The notes beneath the pieces are model-generated. The model saw nothing but the letters and a program-made list of their open reading frames with translations. It was not told where the DNA came from and did not search any database. The position numbers were made by a program, and so were the translations under genes. Shown piece after piece: positions 21,601-36,300 of a DNA stretch of 64,000 bases; position 1 is the first letter of the stretch, and each line of letters starts with the position of its first letter. The stretch comes from Neurospora tetraspora (taxonomy: Eukaryota; Ascomycota; Sordariomycetes; Sordariales; Sordariaceae): contig NW_026944384.1 of the NCBI RefSeq assembly GCF_033439725.1, forward strand, positions 868,001-932,000, read 5' to 3'.

Positions 21601-22640
21601 AAGGTCAGTTGTAAAGAAGGTATTGAAGTTTACTTATATATACTTTCGTTGGCATTATAAAGAGCCCCTTATACGTTAAATCCCTTATTTTTCATTCTAT
21701 TTCTATTTATCTATATATAATTATTAATTAGTTTTCTTTTAATACGATTTCTATGATTTCTACCTTTATTTTAGAGACCTTTATATTGCTCCAAAGAAGA
21801 AAGGCCGCCCTAAGAATTTTGCCAAAGCTATCTCTAACGAGCATACCCTTCCTATAGAAATAAAATAGAAAACCCTGAGAATTTTTGAAACTCTTAAAAA
21901 AAATAAAAGGCTATACTTAGTTTAAAGAAGGGAAGTAAGAAGGCTATACTAACGTTAAAAAGTAAAAAGGTTAAATTTATTAAATAGAGTAATTTTAATA
22001 ACTTACTTCGTTTATAGTTAAATATTCGATGTAAACTATTTTATTAAGAGAGTAATAATAATATTAATAAATTTATTCCTAATTTTACTAAATGTAAGTG
22101 CGTACGGGAGCCGGTTAGCTTTAATATTTTAAATTATAATAGCGAATCGGAAGTAATATTAAAAAGCGACCCTAGACGTGGCTAAAAGTTTAGCCTTTTA
22201 TCTCTAAAGCTAGTATTAAATTATATTTAAATAATTATATTAGAATTAGAATTAGAATTAGAATTAGACTTTTTACTTCCGCTTTTAAAATTCCCGCCTT
22301 TAGAATTCCCGCCTCTAAAATTCTTTCTAAAATTCCCTTTAGAACCCTTTTTAAAATTAGAATTATAATTAGAATTTTTACCCTCTATAGAACCTTTTTT
22401 AGAGCTAAAGTCCTTTCTAGAGTTAGAATTAGAATTAGAATTGGAGTACGACTTCCCGTTTAAAGAATAATAGTTAGAATAATAGTAGTCTTCTTTAAAA
22501 TTAGTACTAAATTATATTTAAATAATTATATTAGAATTCTCGTTTCTAAAGCTAGAATTAAATCTAAAGTTAGAATTAAATTCTATTTAAATAATTATAC
22601 TAGAGTCGAACTCTCCCGTTAAATAAGTAATTAAATATAA
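18620..22640 (+). pseudogene. MULE transposase remnant (FAR1-like domain plus MULE catalytic domain)
   Basis: An Asp/Asn/Ser/Pro-rich N-terminal segment runs to about 19050 (ends in repeated Asn-Pro). After an interrupted stretch, from about 19970 the frame reads GRSKFRTAVQNYIRYYIVC then SKPRKSKVTIRK, with a later His/Asn-type segment: the layout of the FAR1-like zinc-binding module. From about 20540 it reads FLVIISDNIYNINRFYY, matching the MULE motif around the first catalytic Asp (codon 20567-20569 still Asp). WYSLLTPIVVVINKYKEIK follows, then FYLFHIFKNI near 20823-20850, the family's Cys/His block with the Cys codon changed to Tyr. From 22190 to 22640 the sequence is a low-complexity Leu/Glu-like repeat. 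Many RIP stops; inactive. Confidence 0.75.
19405..19472 (+). other. tRNA-like sequence inside the MULE
   Basis: A 68-nt stretch folds like a tRNA. TTCTAA at the start pairs with TTAGAA at the end, TTATA/TATAA can close a 7-nt anticodon-type loop (TGTTAAC), and the B-box-like GGAATTCGAATCC sits in a T-arm with one G-to-A-type mismatch. The A-box (GGTAGTTTGG) is imperfect. It lies in a segment (about 19060-19700) noticeably less RIP-damaged than its surroundings, so it could be the pol III part of a SINE or a tRNA fragment carried by the MULE. Anticodon not assignable. Confidence 0.4.
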
Positions 22641-22757
22641 GAAAGAGAGGGCTTAAGTAGACTTATTAGCCCCTAAAGTTCTAATTATACGAAGTGGTTG
22701 TATAAGTAGACCTAATCAATAATATTAAAAATACTATACTAAATATTATAAAATTAC

Positions 22758-22972
22758 TATCACGGCGCTAAATATTATACTACCGAACTTTCGGCGTTCT
22801 GGCACTGTAACGCTATAATTCTTTAATTATATTTTATTTCGACTTATAATATATCTCTACCTAATTTATATATATAGCTAAGGAGTAGAGTTTTCTCTAC
22901 TGTCTTCTAATCTTCTTCTCTTCGTATAATAATACGTCTTTTCAAAACCTCTGCTAAGTTGGTATTGTAATA
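22758..22972 (+). repeat. Gypsy-C 5' LTR
   Basis: 215 bp, strongly RIP-mutated copy of 46596-46810; preceded by ATTAC. Confidence 0.95.
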
Positions 22973-23560
22973 ATTTATTATACCATTTCTATAATTAATA
23001 GTCCGATAATATTTTATCGTCTCGCCTTTAATTATACCTAGAATTAGTACCAACTTTACCGAACCCTACCCTATCCGAACCCTATATTTCCCGAAATATT
23101 TTTTCAAATTTTTTAATTTTCCTTATACCCTTAATTACGTCCTACTATAGTAATATTACCGCAATTACTATACCTAACTATAAATACTATATTAAGCCCG
23201 TTATTCGACGCCCCAATGCCTAATTTTAACCTTAATATTATTCGTATAGCTTTAGCCTGCAACCTCTTCCCTAAAAGAAATTAATTAAATATTTATTCTG
23301 ATATTTCAAAGTTAAATAAAGATTTCTCCGGTTTCGCTCTAATTATAGAACGGGAACCCGAAATACTCTCCTAATTCCAATTCTACTTCGGTATTATTAA
23401 AGTTTAATTTATTAACGCTTATAATTATATTTACGAAATTTAATAATAAACAGATACTACGACCGCCCAAATTTAATAAGCCTAATAATATATTACTAAT
23501 ATCGAAGCTTAAGCCTAATAATAAATTACTTAAACTATGATTTAAATATAATAATATATT

Positions 23561-23838
23561 TGTTATAGTATAGTTAGACAGGTGCTTAGAGCACTAGCTA
23601 TTGGGCAATAGGGTGCTAGGCATAGGGTACTATAGTACAGCGGATAGAATAAGGCTCATATTCTTATCGATAAGTTAGACGGATCAGGAAGGCGGCGACG
23701 AATAGCAATTCTAACTTATATATCTAAAATTGTAATGCCCTTATTTAACTACTTCTTTTTCCTCTTTATATTTAATATTACTTTAATTTATAGCTTCTAT
23801 TCTTATTATCGTATTACTTATAGGATTACGCTTTTATA
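23561..23838 (+). repeat. Gypsy-B 5' LTR
   Basis: 278 bp; starts TGTTATAGTA and ends CGCTTTTATA, which corresponds to CGCTTTCGCA of the 3' LTR after RIP-type transitions. Confidence 0.95.
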
Positions 23839-23899
23839 TAATATTAAATATTATCCTTTAATTAGGACGGTATTAAATATCCTACTTTATTAGTATATA

Positions 23900-26800
23900 T
23901 TCAATAATTAATTTTATTTACTTAAACTATAATTAATTACTAAAATTCATAATAAATATCCTACTATAGTACTAATAGAATAAATAATACACCCCCCCCC
24001 AAATCCCGCGTTTTGGACTAAATTAATTATATAATATTTAATGCTGGAACTCCCCTACTATTATTACTATTTATATTATTTCGTTCATTAAAAAATAGCT
24101 CCTATTACGAGCAAAAAGCAGATCTATTTAATTAGACTAAAAATAATAAGGGCGTTAATCCTATTGTTAAATTATATAACTTATTTATATAATTTAGAAG
24201 ATAATAAAAAATATTTAATTAAACTACTATAAATGAAATTCGCCTAAATATAACCTCTACGCTAAATGGTTTAAATTATAATCTATAAATTCCCTAATTT
24301 ACGCTTACGAAACTATTAATTACTAATTACTAACCCCCCCGGATTAATAATAATTCGTTTATATATACGAGAAATACTAAATATATTAAAAAGGAAGACA
24401 TATTAAATTTAGAAAACGTATTATATAACGCGAGAAAGAAATTAAAAAATAAAGGTAAAATAATACCCGACCCTAAGAACCCCGCTACTTATTATAAACT
24501 TTTTTACTTTTCAGTAAAACCTTCGAAAATGTTTTATACGTTGAAGCCCGGACTTAATGTAAATTATAGCTTCTATAATAAAAATAAACCCAACTTAAAC
24601 CGGCATTACTAAATCCCCGAAATTAAAATATATTATTAAATTAAAATAGGAATAAATATTCCTACCTAGGAAAAGGCCGAAATTATATTATCGACGAAGA
24701 CTACACTTTAAATAAAAAACCCGCTAGTATTTTTAATTTTAAAAATTACTATCTAAAATGTTTATATAAAAAAGCAAAATTCCCGCCGTATACTGTTAAT
24801 TTCTAAAAATTAATAAAAGAAATATAATTTTGAATTAAAGTAATTAATGAAGCCTAATAAGACTATAATAATATTAAAATCTTCTTATTTAAACTATTAT
24901 CCTGCGTAGTAAAAGATTCGAAAAAGTTAGGAAGATAGGGATTAAATATTTTAGGATAATCTATTAATAAAAACATTTTCTATTAAATATATAAAACCGA
25001 ACTAAAGATTATATAAAAAGAAATATAAATACACAATATTTTAAATAAAATTGTAATAAACCTTCTTCGAAATTTATATTTCTTATTATAAAATATTTCG
25101 AAATATACTATTAAATTAGATTAATAAGTTCTTATTTTATTAATTAGGCCTACTAATTCGCCTAGGAAAACGATTAATTAATCGGTTAATTCTTAAAAAT
25201 TAATGTTAAAGGTTAATAAATCCCTTTAAATTCTAAAAAGTAATATCGGGCCCTTAAAGAGTAAAATCACTTCCTTATTCGAACCGTCGTATTATTTATT
25301 GTATTTCTCCCCCTTTATATTTCTAAAGAAAAGTTAAAGAATAATTAATCGGATTATTAAAGGGAGACTAAATAAAATATAAGACGCAATATTCCTAAAT
25401 ACGTAAAAATTAAAGAAGTAGTTAATAACGTAAATAAATAACCACTACCTCCCGAAATACTACTCGTTAATAAAATATAACCCTTTACCCCCCGCTCTTA
25501 TACGTTCAAATCGGTAACGACCTGTTAAATAATAATAACGAACCTTTATTAAGAAATAATACGGACGAAGGAAGTAAATTACTACGGCGGCCGTTTTTAA
25601 TACTCTGTTTAACTTAATTATTTTGTAAATATATGCTAATTAGACTTATAAAGTTTAATAATATAATGAAAAGCGGTTTACTAAAATAACCGACCTATTG
25701 ATTTTTAATAATAATCCTAATATTAATAAAGTACTGTTCGATATATAAATAACATAAATATAAAATAAATTTTATAGTAACGTTAACTATTTCCGGGACG
25801 AGCGAGTCCGAATTAGGGAAATTTTAACTAAATTAAAAAGCTAAATAATCGAAGGAGTATTACCGTACCTCAATGGAAATTACCTGGAGGCTTTCCTTAT
25901 TATAGACGATTTATTAGAATATTTATAGAATAATTATTATAATTATACCGCCCAAAAAAAGGCTATATAAGAATTCAAATAATTAAAAATGAAATTATTA
26001 AATCGTTTCCAAAACTTTAAATCGGCCTTTGTTCAATTAGTGAGCTAATATATAATATCTAAAACTTTATAGAAAAGGGATATAAAGAGGAAAGTTCTTC
26101 CGAAATTAATAATCCTAATTAAAACGACCTATTTAAAAGAATATAAAACTTTCGAAGACTATTATATCCTTTTCTAATTTTTAAACCCGACGATTAAATA
26201 TAATGAAAATTAGAAAAAGAATACAAAATTATATACTTTATTATTAAAGGATAAAGATAAACCCCGTATTTATAAATTTATTATTACCCCTAAATATTAA
26301 CGATTTACTTTTAATAAAATAAAAAAATTAAGTACCGAAAACCATTATTTTAATTATAGGAAAATCAGTTATTATTTAAATATTTATTTAAAATTAATTA
26401 AAGTTTTAATTTTAAAAGCGGAATTTAATATTATTATTAATAACATTTAAGGACTTCGATTAAAAATAGATACGGAATAAACCGAAGCTGCAACCGATAA
26501 GGAGGTTAGTAGAGAGGAAGGCCTAGGATTAAATATTAATTTTAATCTTAATTTAAATTCGGATTCGGAAAATTAAATACTTAAAGAAAAGATTTTACTT
26601 TAAGCGAAATATTTATTAATAATATAAATAAAAAAGAGTAATAGAGTAATATTATTTAAAAATATTCCGATTTCAATTTTGAAAACTATTTGGGCGGAGG
26701 AGGACCTTTTCTTATCAATTATATTATAGTATTCAATAAATTACTTATCACAATTCCCTGCGCTTTAATAAATATAAAAACCGATACTAATTTTATTGTA

Positions 26801-29720
26801 AACTATTCGTTTGTAAATAAATTAAAAAAGAATCTTTAATTAAAAGTTTATAATAATTTTGATTTAGAATATATAATGCTTTATAAAAAGGCTAAACCGG
26901 ATACGATTAATATTGTAATACGGGCCTATTTAGGAATTAATAGTATAACGTTTATTAATTCATAAATTATTGTATTCCCTAATTTAAAGTGGAAAATAAT
27001 CTTAAGTAAAATATAATTAACAAAAAATAATAAATTAATTAATTATAAAAGAGGATACTTAATATATTGCTCTTATATAATATTGGTATATAATATTAAA
27101 AATATTGAAATTAGGAATGTTGGACTAAAAATTAAAGACTTTACTTTTCTTAAAAATATTAAAAAAAGAGAAAAGTTAATAAAAGCAAAAAATAAAAAAA
27201 GGACGGACGGAGTATAGAATTTTAAAATTATTTAAAACCGCTTCTTGAAATTAGATGAAGTAGTTAGGACGAAAATATTTAAAGCTTCTTTAATGGAATT
27301 ATTCCCGGTCCCCAAGGAAGAAAAAAAAACCCGACCGGATTAGTAATTTATAAACCTTATTTAAATATAACCGATTTATTTTCTATCGTTCAATAGTTAA
27401 GAAAGAGCTTTAATTTAAATAAAAAGGAATTTATATAAAAACGGCCGAAGGTAGGGAGATATTCCTACCCTAATAAACTAGAAGAAGGATGCTCCTAATT
27501 TATACCTTTTAAAGGACGTCTAAAATCTATATCAGTTAATTAAGAAATAAAGTTAAATAAAAGAGCGCTCCATAGATTTAATTATTATAAATACTAATAT
27601 TTTTAACCTCTACGTAAAGAAAAAAAGCCCGGGTCGATTTAATTAGTCTATATAAAATAGAAGCATTAATCGATATTAAAAAATGAAAACTCTTAAATTT
27701 AGGAAGGAGCTTAGAAGAGAACGAAGAAAAGGACTAATAATTTATCTTCGAAAACGTTCCTTTTTACTACTATAATTATTTGGATGTATTTAATAAAATA
27801 AAGTTTAATACTATCCCTAACTATAAATAGGGAATTAATTACTAAATTAATTTCGAAGAAAGCTATTACCTTAAGGAATGAAGGGTTAACCCTCTTTATT
27901 GTATAATATTAGCGGAATTCGAAGAGTATAAGAAATATATTATAAATAATTTCGAAAAGGGGTTTATTAAAACTGATTTAACGCCATAAGTAGCCCCGGT
28001 ATTATTTATTCCGAAGGGAAATAGCAATTTACGTTTCTATATTAATTATTAAAAATTCAACGCTATTTCGAAGAAAAACCAATACCTATTACCCTTAATT
28101 AAAGAAACGTTAATAAAAATTAATTAAACTAAAATTTTTACGAAAATTAATATCCGGCAAATATTCTATTATATAAGGATATTTCTTAATTATAAGGATT
28201 TAACTACCTTCAGAACCAATTTTAATATATATAAATATAAAATATTATTTTTCGGGTTATATAGTAGCCTATTATTATTTTAATAGTTAATTAATAACGT
28301 ATTAATAGGACATTAGGATTTTTATAATATATATATTAATAATATTTTTATTTTCTCCTAAACGGTATCGGAATATAAGAAATACGTACGAAGAATATTA
28401 TGAAGGCTACGAAAGGTTAACCTCTAAGCGGATATTAAAAAATACGAATTCTATATAACGAAGACTAAATTTTTAGGGTTTATTATAAGTATAAAAGGTA
28501 TTTCTATCGACCATAAGAAAAGAAAGTAATTAAAGAATAGAAAATACTTAAAAACTTTAAAGGGATTTAAATATTTTTAAAGTTTTGCAACTTTTACTGA
28601 AAATTTATTAGAAATTTCAATTATATTACGAAACCCTTAAATTTATTTACTAAGAAGGATCGAATATTTATTTAGGACGAAGATTATTAATAAATATTCG
28701 ACTAATTAAAAAGCGATTACTAGAAGCCCCCGTTTTAATATATTTTGTATTCGAAAAAAAGACGTAATTAGAAACCGACGCTTCTAATAGTATACATAGT
28801 AGCATCCTTTTATAATAATAAGAAGAAAATAAAAAATAATTGCTAATAACCTTCTATATAAAAATTATAGCCCTAATAGAATTAAATTATTCTATTTATA
28901 ATGAAAAATTATTAATTATTATAAAAATTATTAGTATTAAGCGTTTAAAATTAAAAAGAAGAAATTTCAAAATCTCTACTAACTATTAAATTTTACAATA
29001 TTTTTACATTAAGCGCTTTTTAAAATCTAAATAAATTAGATAGTCTAAAAAGCTTTTAAAATATTAATTTAAAATAACGTATAAACTAAAGAAAGATAAC
29101 CAAACGGCGGATACTTCATTAAAGAAAACGGAAATAGTAAGAATAGTATTATAAAAATAAAATAATTAACCTACCCAAAAAATAGTAAAATTAAAAGGCA
29201 AATACTTAATATTTGTAAATAATAAGAACAATACTAATATTACTAATTTAAATGCTATCTTTTTTATAAAAATGGAAGAGCCGAAAGAAGATTACCGGCC
29301 CGAAGCGGCGGATAATATAGACCCCGAAATAGTAATAGAAAGCCTCGAAATTATAATTTTACCCGAAAAATTAAATATAGTAAATTTATTATTAAAAATT
29401 AATTAAGAAGTAACGTCTTTATTAATATATTAAGCTAAAATAATAATTGGAAATTATAAATACTTTTAATTATTTAATAAGCTATTAATATGCGATAATA
29501 AATTAATAATTCCTGAGGATAATAACTTCTAAACGGCAATTTTAAAAGTGTATTATAATAATCTACTAACGGCCCACCCGGGATATAATAAAACTAGAAA
29601 ATCAATAATTTAGTAATATTAGTAGCTAAAAATATCTTTAAACGTAAATCAACTCGTAAATGATTACTAAATTTATAAATTATCTAAAGTACTACGTAAT
29701 AAAACCCCTAATTTATTATA
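23900..29720 (+). pseudogene. Gypsy-B gag-pol remnant
   Basis: Plus-strand fragments follow gypsy order. About 27980-28140 encodes an RT start (PVLFIPKGNSNLRFYI-like with RIP changes). At 28332-28343 the polymerase catalytic site reads Tyr-Ile-Asn-Asn within YINNIFIFS, both Asp codons converted to Asn. RNase H-like sequence follows to about 29100. Near 29570-29690 a HPGYNKTRKSI segment followed by a Cys/His-type pattern marks the integrase zinc-binding domain. Frequent TAA/TAG codons throughout. Upstream gag is not separable with confidence. Confidence 0.8.
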
Positions 29721-29742
29721 CCTACTACCCTTTGATAAAGAT

Positions 29743-30109
29743 TATAAAATATAGATTCCGCGACCCTGGCACGGGTACTGCGGACCCTACTCGGCCTATT
29801 ACAGGACCTACATCCTTAGGGATATACGCCCTCTAGTTGGCTACACTAAAACTCAGATATGCAGGCCCATTTAATTGGTTCTACGCGCCTATTCAATTAG
29901 TACTGCGACCTGCATATTGCATTCACATATATTGTTAAATTAAATAAGAAAGGCGGTAGAAGCTGGCAGAATCTGGGCTTATCCTATATAAGGGTATATA
30001 CTAGAGCTTCATTCTTAACCTCTCCCTCTTTCTTTGTTTAACTTTAATTATTTATTTATTTATACCCAATTACGTAATACGGAACTACGTAAGCTAATAT
30101 ATTATAATA
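29743..30109 (+). repeat. Gypsy-A 5' LTR
   Basis: 367 bp, one base shorter than the 3' LTR near its start; contains CCTATATAAGG, a TATA-like promoter, at about 29976-29986. Confidence 0.92.
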
Positions 30110-30399
30110 TTTAATTAAAATTTATTTACATCCATTTAAGAAGGTAATTAAAATCCCTATAAACCCCAAAAACCTAATAAGTCGCCTCGTCGACTTCTTA
30201 AATTCCGAACCTTATTATTACGTCGATATTACGAACCCGTTATTAAACCTAATATTCCCTTATTAATTATAACGAAAGTTAACTTCTATAGCTAATTACG
30301 CTTAGGATATGCCTTCGGGCCGCCCTTTCGTCCCCGATAACGAATAACCCCCCTATTAAACTATTAATTATAGTAAAAACGATTATAATGATATTAATA

Positions 30400-33300
30400 C
30401 CTCCTTCAAATAGTAAGACGATATTAAAGAAGACTCCAATTAGGAAGATAAGGACGATGATACTTCTTTTCGTATTAAAACCGACGACGAATTATTTAAT
30501 AAATTGGTTGTAAACTCTACCCCTTTTAAAACGAATTTACGTAAAACTTTTATCGATATTCGTATTTTTTAAAATATTTTACTCCTTATAACCCTAAGAA
30601 GGAAATGCCTGCTAAATTTGCAATACAATTTAAACGTAGTATAAAATATATTCCTAAAATTAATTTATTACTTAACCCTTATTGTACTATAGTTCTGATT
30701 GAACTTAATCTTAGTTTTATATATAAGTACGTACCTCCTTACAAATAGTATACTAGTAAGGAGATTTTTTATTATTATATTCGATTAAATTAAGGCGGCT
30801 TCGATAGTATTTCTAATATATATTATAATAGTATTACCGCCCAGAATTCGTAAGTACGCTGTATTTTTATCAGCGCCCGTAAGTTTAACAATTATATAAT
30901 CGATTTATTAATTAAATCCCTATCCCTCTCCATAATCTACTTAGTAAGAGAATAGCCTTAATAAAATTTAATTAATAATTTAATTATTTATATAGATAAA
31001 TTCTATCCGTTAATTAAAATACGTTATTATATTTTAATAGTAAACGGAATTAATGTTAATAGTATTCATTATATTAATTTATTTAGTAACGATAATAAAA
31101 ATAATAAGAATAATTGTATTATTAATTTCCGCCTTATTACCTAGTTTAGTATTTAATCTTATATTATAAAGGATTAGAATAGTCCTTTTACTTTTTAAAA
31201 GTTTCTTACCCTATTGATTTAAAATTTTAAAGTTATATAGGGTAAAATTAGTACCTAAATTTACATTATAGAAGTATTTGTTAGTATTATTAAAGAAGTT
31301 ACCCAAGCTCTATATTATATTTACGAAATTATAATTAAGATAAATAAATAAGTTATATATTTCGCTTAAAAGGTTAAGGAGTATTAAATTAACGTAAATA
31401 ATCGTTTTAGAGTTGGTAGTCCTGACGAATTAGTATTTATTAAGGAGATAATTAAGTTAGAATAGAAATTTATAAAAGCCGATAAAATGAAGGACGATTT
31501 AAGTAAAATTATTTAAAATCTTCGATTTAAGTATAATTACTTTTGTAATTAATATAACGAGTAAAGTAAGTTTTTTGAGAGGGCTATCGATATTATTATT
31601 AAAGTAATTAAAAATACTATCCTATTATACAAAGAACGCGCCCGGTCTTAAATAAAAGGTTTTAAGAAGGATTATATTAATGAGTTTAATTATATATAAT
31701 TTTAATATACTATTAAAGTATTTTACTTCGAAGTGTAGGTCGATAGTTTGAAGTGTATCCTTACTTTAATAAATATAACGGAGGAAGAGTTGGACGTTAT
31801 TAACTTAATAAAATTAAATAAAATTAAGGAAAAAGTTATTTTTTAAAAGTTTATTGAATGTTCTTTTAATATTATCCTTTTAATTAATATAATTTACTGC
31901 GTTTGTAAAAATAATAAATTACTTAGTAATAATAAATAACCTTCGAAGATTCCCGACGATTGTCGCTAACTTTCGAAGACCCTATTATATTATTTTAGTA
32001 CCGGTAATAGCGACCCTACTAACGATAATAATAATCCGGATAATAATAATAGTAACAACAATAGTAGTAATTCCCTTCATTTTCCTTTTAACGGACCGCC
32101 TCGTTTTAATAATTCTAGCCCCCGTAATTATAGTACCCCAATAATTTATATTTATTTAATAGTAAATATTGTAAGAGTAAGACCGCTAAGGTCAATATAT
32201 TTACTTTTTCTAGTAAGGAGGGAGATAAATTCTCTTTCGATATATAGTATTTTTAAATATATTATTATTTTTACATTAACGCTAACTACTTTACCAACGA
32301 TAAAGCCGCTTTCAGTAATATTATTTTTAAATTATTTGAATAAGCGTCCCTTTATTTTTTTCTTTTTATTCGTCCTAATACTAATAAAGTTTATTTAAAA
32401 ATTATTAAATAGTTTATAATTTATTTGTAGACTAATTATTATAGTTTTATGATTAATAAGAAGGCTCGTAAGGAATATAAGAAGTTAGTTATACGTTCTA
32501 ACGAGTGTTTTAAAAATTTTAAAATTACTTTTATTTATTTAGTTAATTATTATAATATTTTTGAAGATTAATAGAAGGTAGAATTCCATCATAAAATTCT
32601 AATATATTTTCGTAACTTCACTAAGGCTATTTACTATTTAAAATATATTTACAACGAATATATTAAGTTATTATAGAATTTTAATAATAATTTCCATATA
32701 GGATAAGGTTAGAAGGATAAAAATAAAAATAAAAAAACGTTTATATTTACACCATTTAGTTTTAAAAAAAGATTTAAGGACGTTACGTTCGGTCTACCCT
32801 ATAATTATTTACCCGGCTCGTCTTTCCTCTATAAGAAACTATCTGAGGAGGAGACTTATAAATTCTATATTGAAAGTAGATATTTTATTTATTATAAGCC
32901 CGGCTATATAGCCCTATAATACCACCGTCGTAAGAAGTTCTATAAAGCGGTTAATATAAAATTTTATATTATATAGGCCGAATTATTCAACGACGATATT
33001 AAATTAATTAAAGAAGAGGAAGGCTCTAATATTATTATCAAGAAGAGGATTCGGAAAACTAAACCGCCCGGAGAATTAAATTTCCTTTCTAGGCGAAGTA
33101 TTAATTAGTATATTAATATGAAAAAAGGAACACATTAATATGTTTGATTTATAAAATTATTTAGGGAAGGGACTATCTTTCTTCGTTAAATATAGCGTAA
33201 TTAATAATAAATTATCTATTTCTACCTTTAATATATTTATTAATACGGGAGTTAATATATGTATCATTATAAATTAAAAATTTGTTAATAAGTTATATAA

Positions 33301-36300
33301 ATATTTAAAATTTAAATTAAATAACAGTTTTCTATTAGGCTATATTTGACCTTATAAATTAATTAAGTTTAATATTATTATGAAAGCCCTACTAGGCGCT
33401 ATAAAAATATAAGGATTAAAATTTTTCGATTAATAGATAGTAGTATTACTTATAATAACGAAGGATATAATTATCAGAAGAATATAGTTAATTAAAAACA
33501 ACGTTCTATTTAATTATTATAAGAATTAATTTATTTTCCCCGAAAATTTATTTAAAGTATTTAAAAATTATAATATCGAAGTAAATAAACGTCCTAAATT
33601 AATTAAGGATTCCGCTTTCTAAAATAATATTAAACAATATAAGCGGTTTATAATTATAGAAAATAAGTAAAAAATAGACGGAGCGTTATTATAGGTCCAT
33701 TGCTTAAAAGAAAAGGAATTTACTAACGAGGAAGTAATAAAGGAAATGATACGATTATTACGGAATTATAGGAACGGATAGAGGAAGTAGCGAAGGAAAT
33801 GCTAAAATAGCAGAGGAAGCTAAAGTAAAGGAAAAAGTTATTAAAGAAAGGATTAAAGAATTAGAATTAGAAGAGTAGGAGATAAGGAAGAAAGAATTAA
33901 AATTAGTTACTAAGAAAGATTTAGAGGATACTATAGAGGAACGGAAGTATATTAAAACCCCTAAAAGTGAATTACCGTTTAATTTAGCGACCGATAGGGA
34001 TTCATACGGCGAAATACTATAATAAAAATAACCCCTTTATAAAAATTAATTAAATAGAGTAGTAATTCTTCGACGGTATTAAATATAAATACACTTTTAT
34101 AATAAAAACTTCTAAGATAGAATAATTAGTAAAAGATATATATTATTAAAATAAGGATTTATATTCCTATTATAACGTTCAGGTTCCTTACTAAATAGAA
34201 TGAAAATTCAGTTGGACTAAATAGCACCCCCGCAATTACGCTATAGTTAATGCGATTGCAATAGATTTTTACGCTAAATATATTAAAATTATCGAAGAAA
34301 TAAACTTATATAAAATTACCGGTTTAATTAAATCTTTATAGACCCCGGATATACTATTAGAAGATAAGGAGGAATACCATTAGTTTGTGATGGATAAATT
34401 CCCTAAGAAGTATTGGAATCGTATTAATATATTTAGTAAGAAGGATTTTGATACGCTTTTAGAGTTCAAAGATAAAATTAACTATAAGATTAAATTCGAA
34501 GAAAATGAATCCCCTTAAGATTTTAAAAATAATTCGTTATATAAAATAACGTTCGAGGACGTGGAAGAATATAGATAGTATATTATTAATAATTTTTAGA
34601 AGGAATTTATTAAAGTAAATGTGGTACTATAGGTAGTACTTATACTATTTATATCCAAAGTGAATAGATCTTCGTTTTTACGTAGATTATAGAAAATTAA
34701 ATACCCTTTTTAAGAAGGATTAATACCTATTGCCCTCAATTAATAAAATACTCGTTTGAATTAGTTAAATTACAGTTTTTACTAAGGTTAATATCCGGTA
34801 AGCGTTTTATTGTATATGTATGTATTTAGATTACGAAGACTTTATTACTTTCTATATACGATATAGAGTATATACGTATGAGGTTTTACCTTTCGGCCTA
34901 ATTGGAAGACCGTTATTATTTTAACGGTTTATTAACGAAGTCCTAATAAGATATTTCGATAATTTCTATAGCGCTTATATCGACGACATTTTAATTTATT
35001 CCGATAATTAAGAGGATTATAATAAATGTATCGATATAGTACTATAATATTTCGAGGAAGTAAGGCTAGAAACTAATATTAAGAAGTGCGAGTTTAATAT
35101 AATTAAAATTAAATTTTTAAGTTTTATTATTAGTACTAATAGTATTTTAGTAGATCCGGAAAAGGTGGTAATTATAAAGGATTAGAAGGTGTTAATCACG
35201 GTAAAAAGTGTATAAATGTTTTTAAGCTTTTATAATTTCTATTAGAAATTTACTAAAGATTTTAGTTAAATAATTAAACCGTTAATAAATTTAATGACGA
35301 AGGATTTAGCTTTTAAGTAGGACGATTGTTGCGAAGAAGTTTTCGATATTTTAAAAAGGAGTCTCTTTAGTATGCTAATATTTTATTTTTTTAATTACGA
35401 ATAAAAAATACGAATTAAAATTAACGTTAGTAATAGAGTATATGCTGGGGTAATAAATTAATCTAAGAAGACGGCGAATAATATTTAGTAGTATTCTATT
35501 TAGAGATGATAAATTTAGCCGAATTTAATTACTTAGTTTATAATAAAGAATTAATGGCCGTAATAAAGGGTATTGAGTAATGGCGCTTTGAATATAAGAG
35601 TATTAAATTATTTACGATATTTATTAATTATTAAACTCTTAAATGTTTTAGTACGAAGAGGGTCTTTAATAGTAAATAAGTTCGATAATTTAAAACCTTG
35701 TTAGAATATTAATTTCGAATAATTTATTAATTAGGTAAAGATAATATAGTACTAAATATATTATTACAGAAGTTAGAGAATTTAAAGACAGGTAAAGATA
35801 AAAAGGAAGATTAGTTTACCTTACGAATATTTAAACCCGCCGATGACGGATTCTTTACTTTCGCCGGCGATAAACCTACGGATAAATTAGAACTCTTAAT
35901 TAATACGGAGGGGGAGAATAAGGGGGTTGGAGTTGAGATCGCCGAGATGGAAGTTGGTTACGATTTAATAGACGAATTTATTTAAGTTAACCGCTTAATG
36001 GAATTATTATCGATTTATAGGGAGAAAGCGAAAAATAAAGGTTCGTCCTTTATTATTAAAGACGGACTATTAATTAAGGACTATAAATTGGTAGTCTTTA
36101 AAAACGGTAATTTACGAATTAAATTTATCGAAGTAATATATTGCCTAATTACTTTAGTACATTTAGGTAGAAATAAGACTAAGCGTATGGTTTATAAGCG
36201 ATATTAGTAAGTAGGATTAGTTATTGATATAGATCGATATATTAGTAATTATTAGATTTATAAGCCTTTAAAGGCTCTTAAAAATAAGACTCCTAGATTA

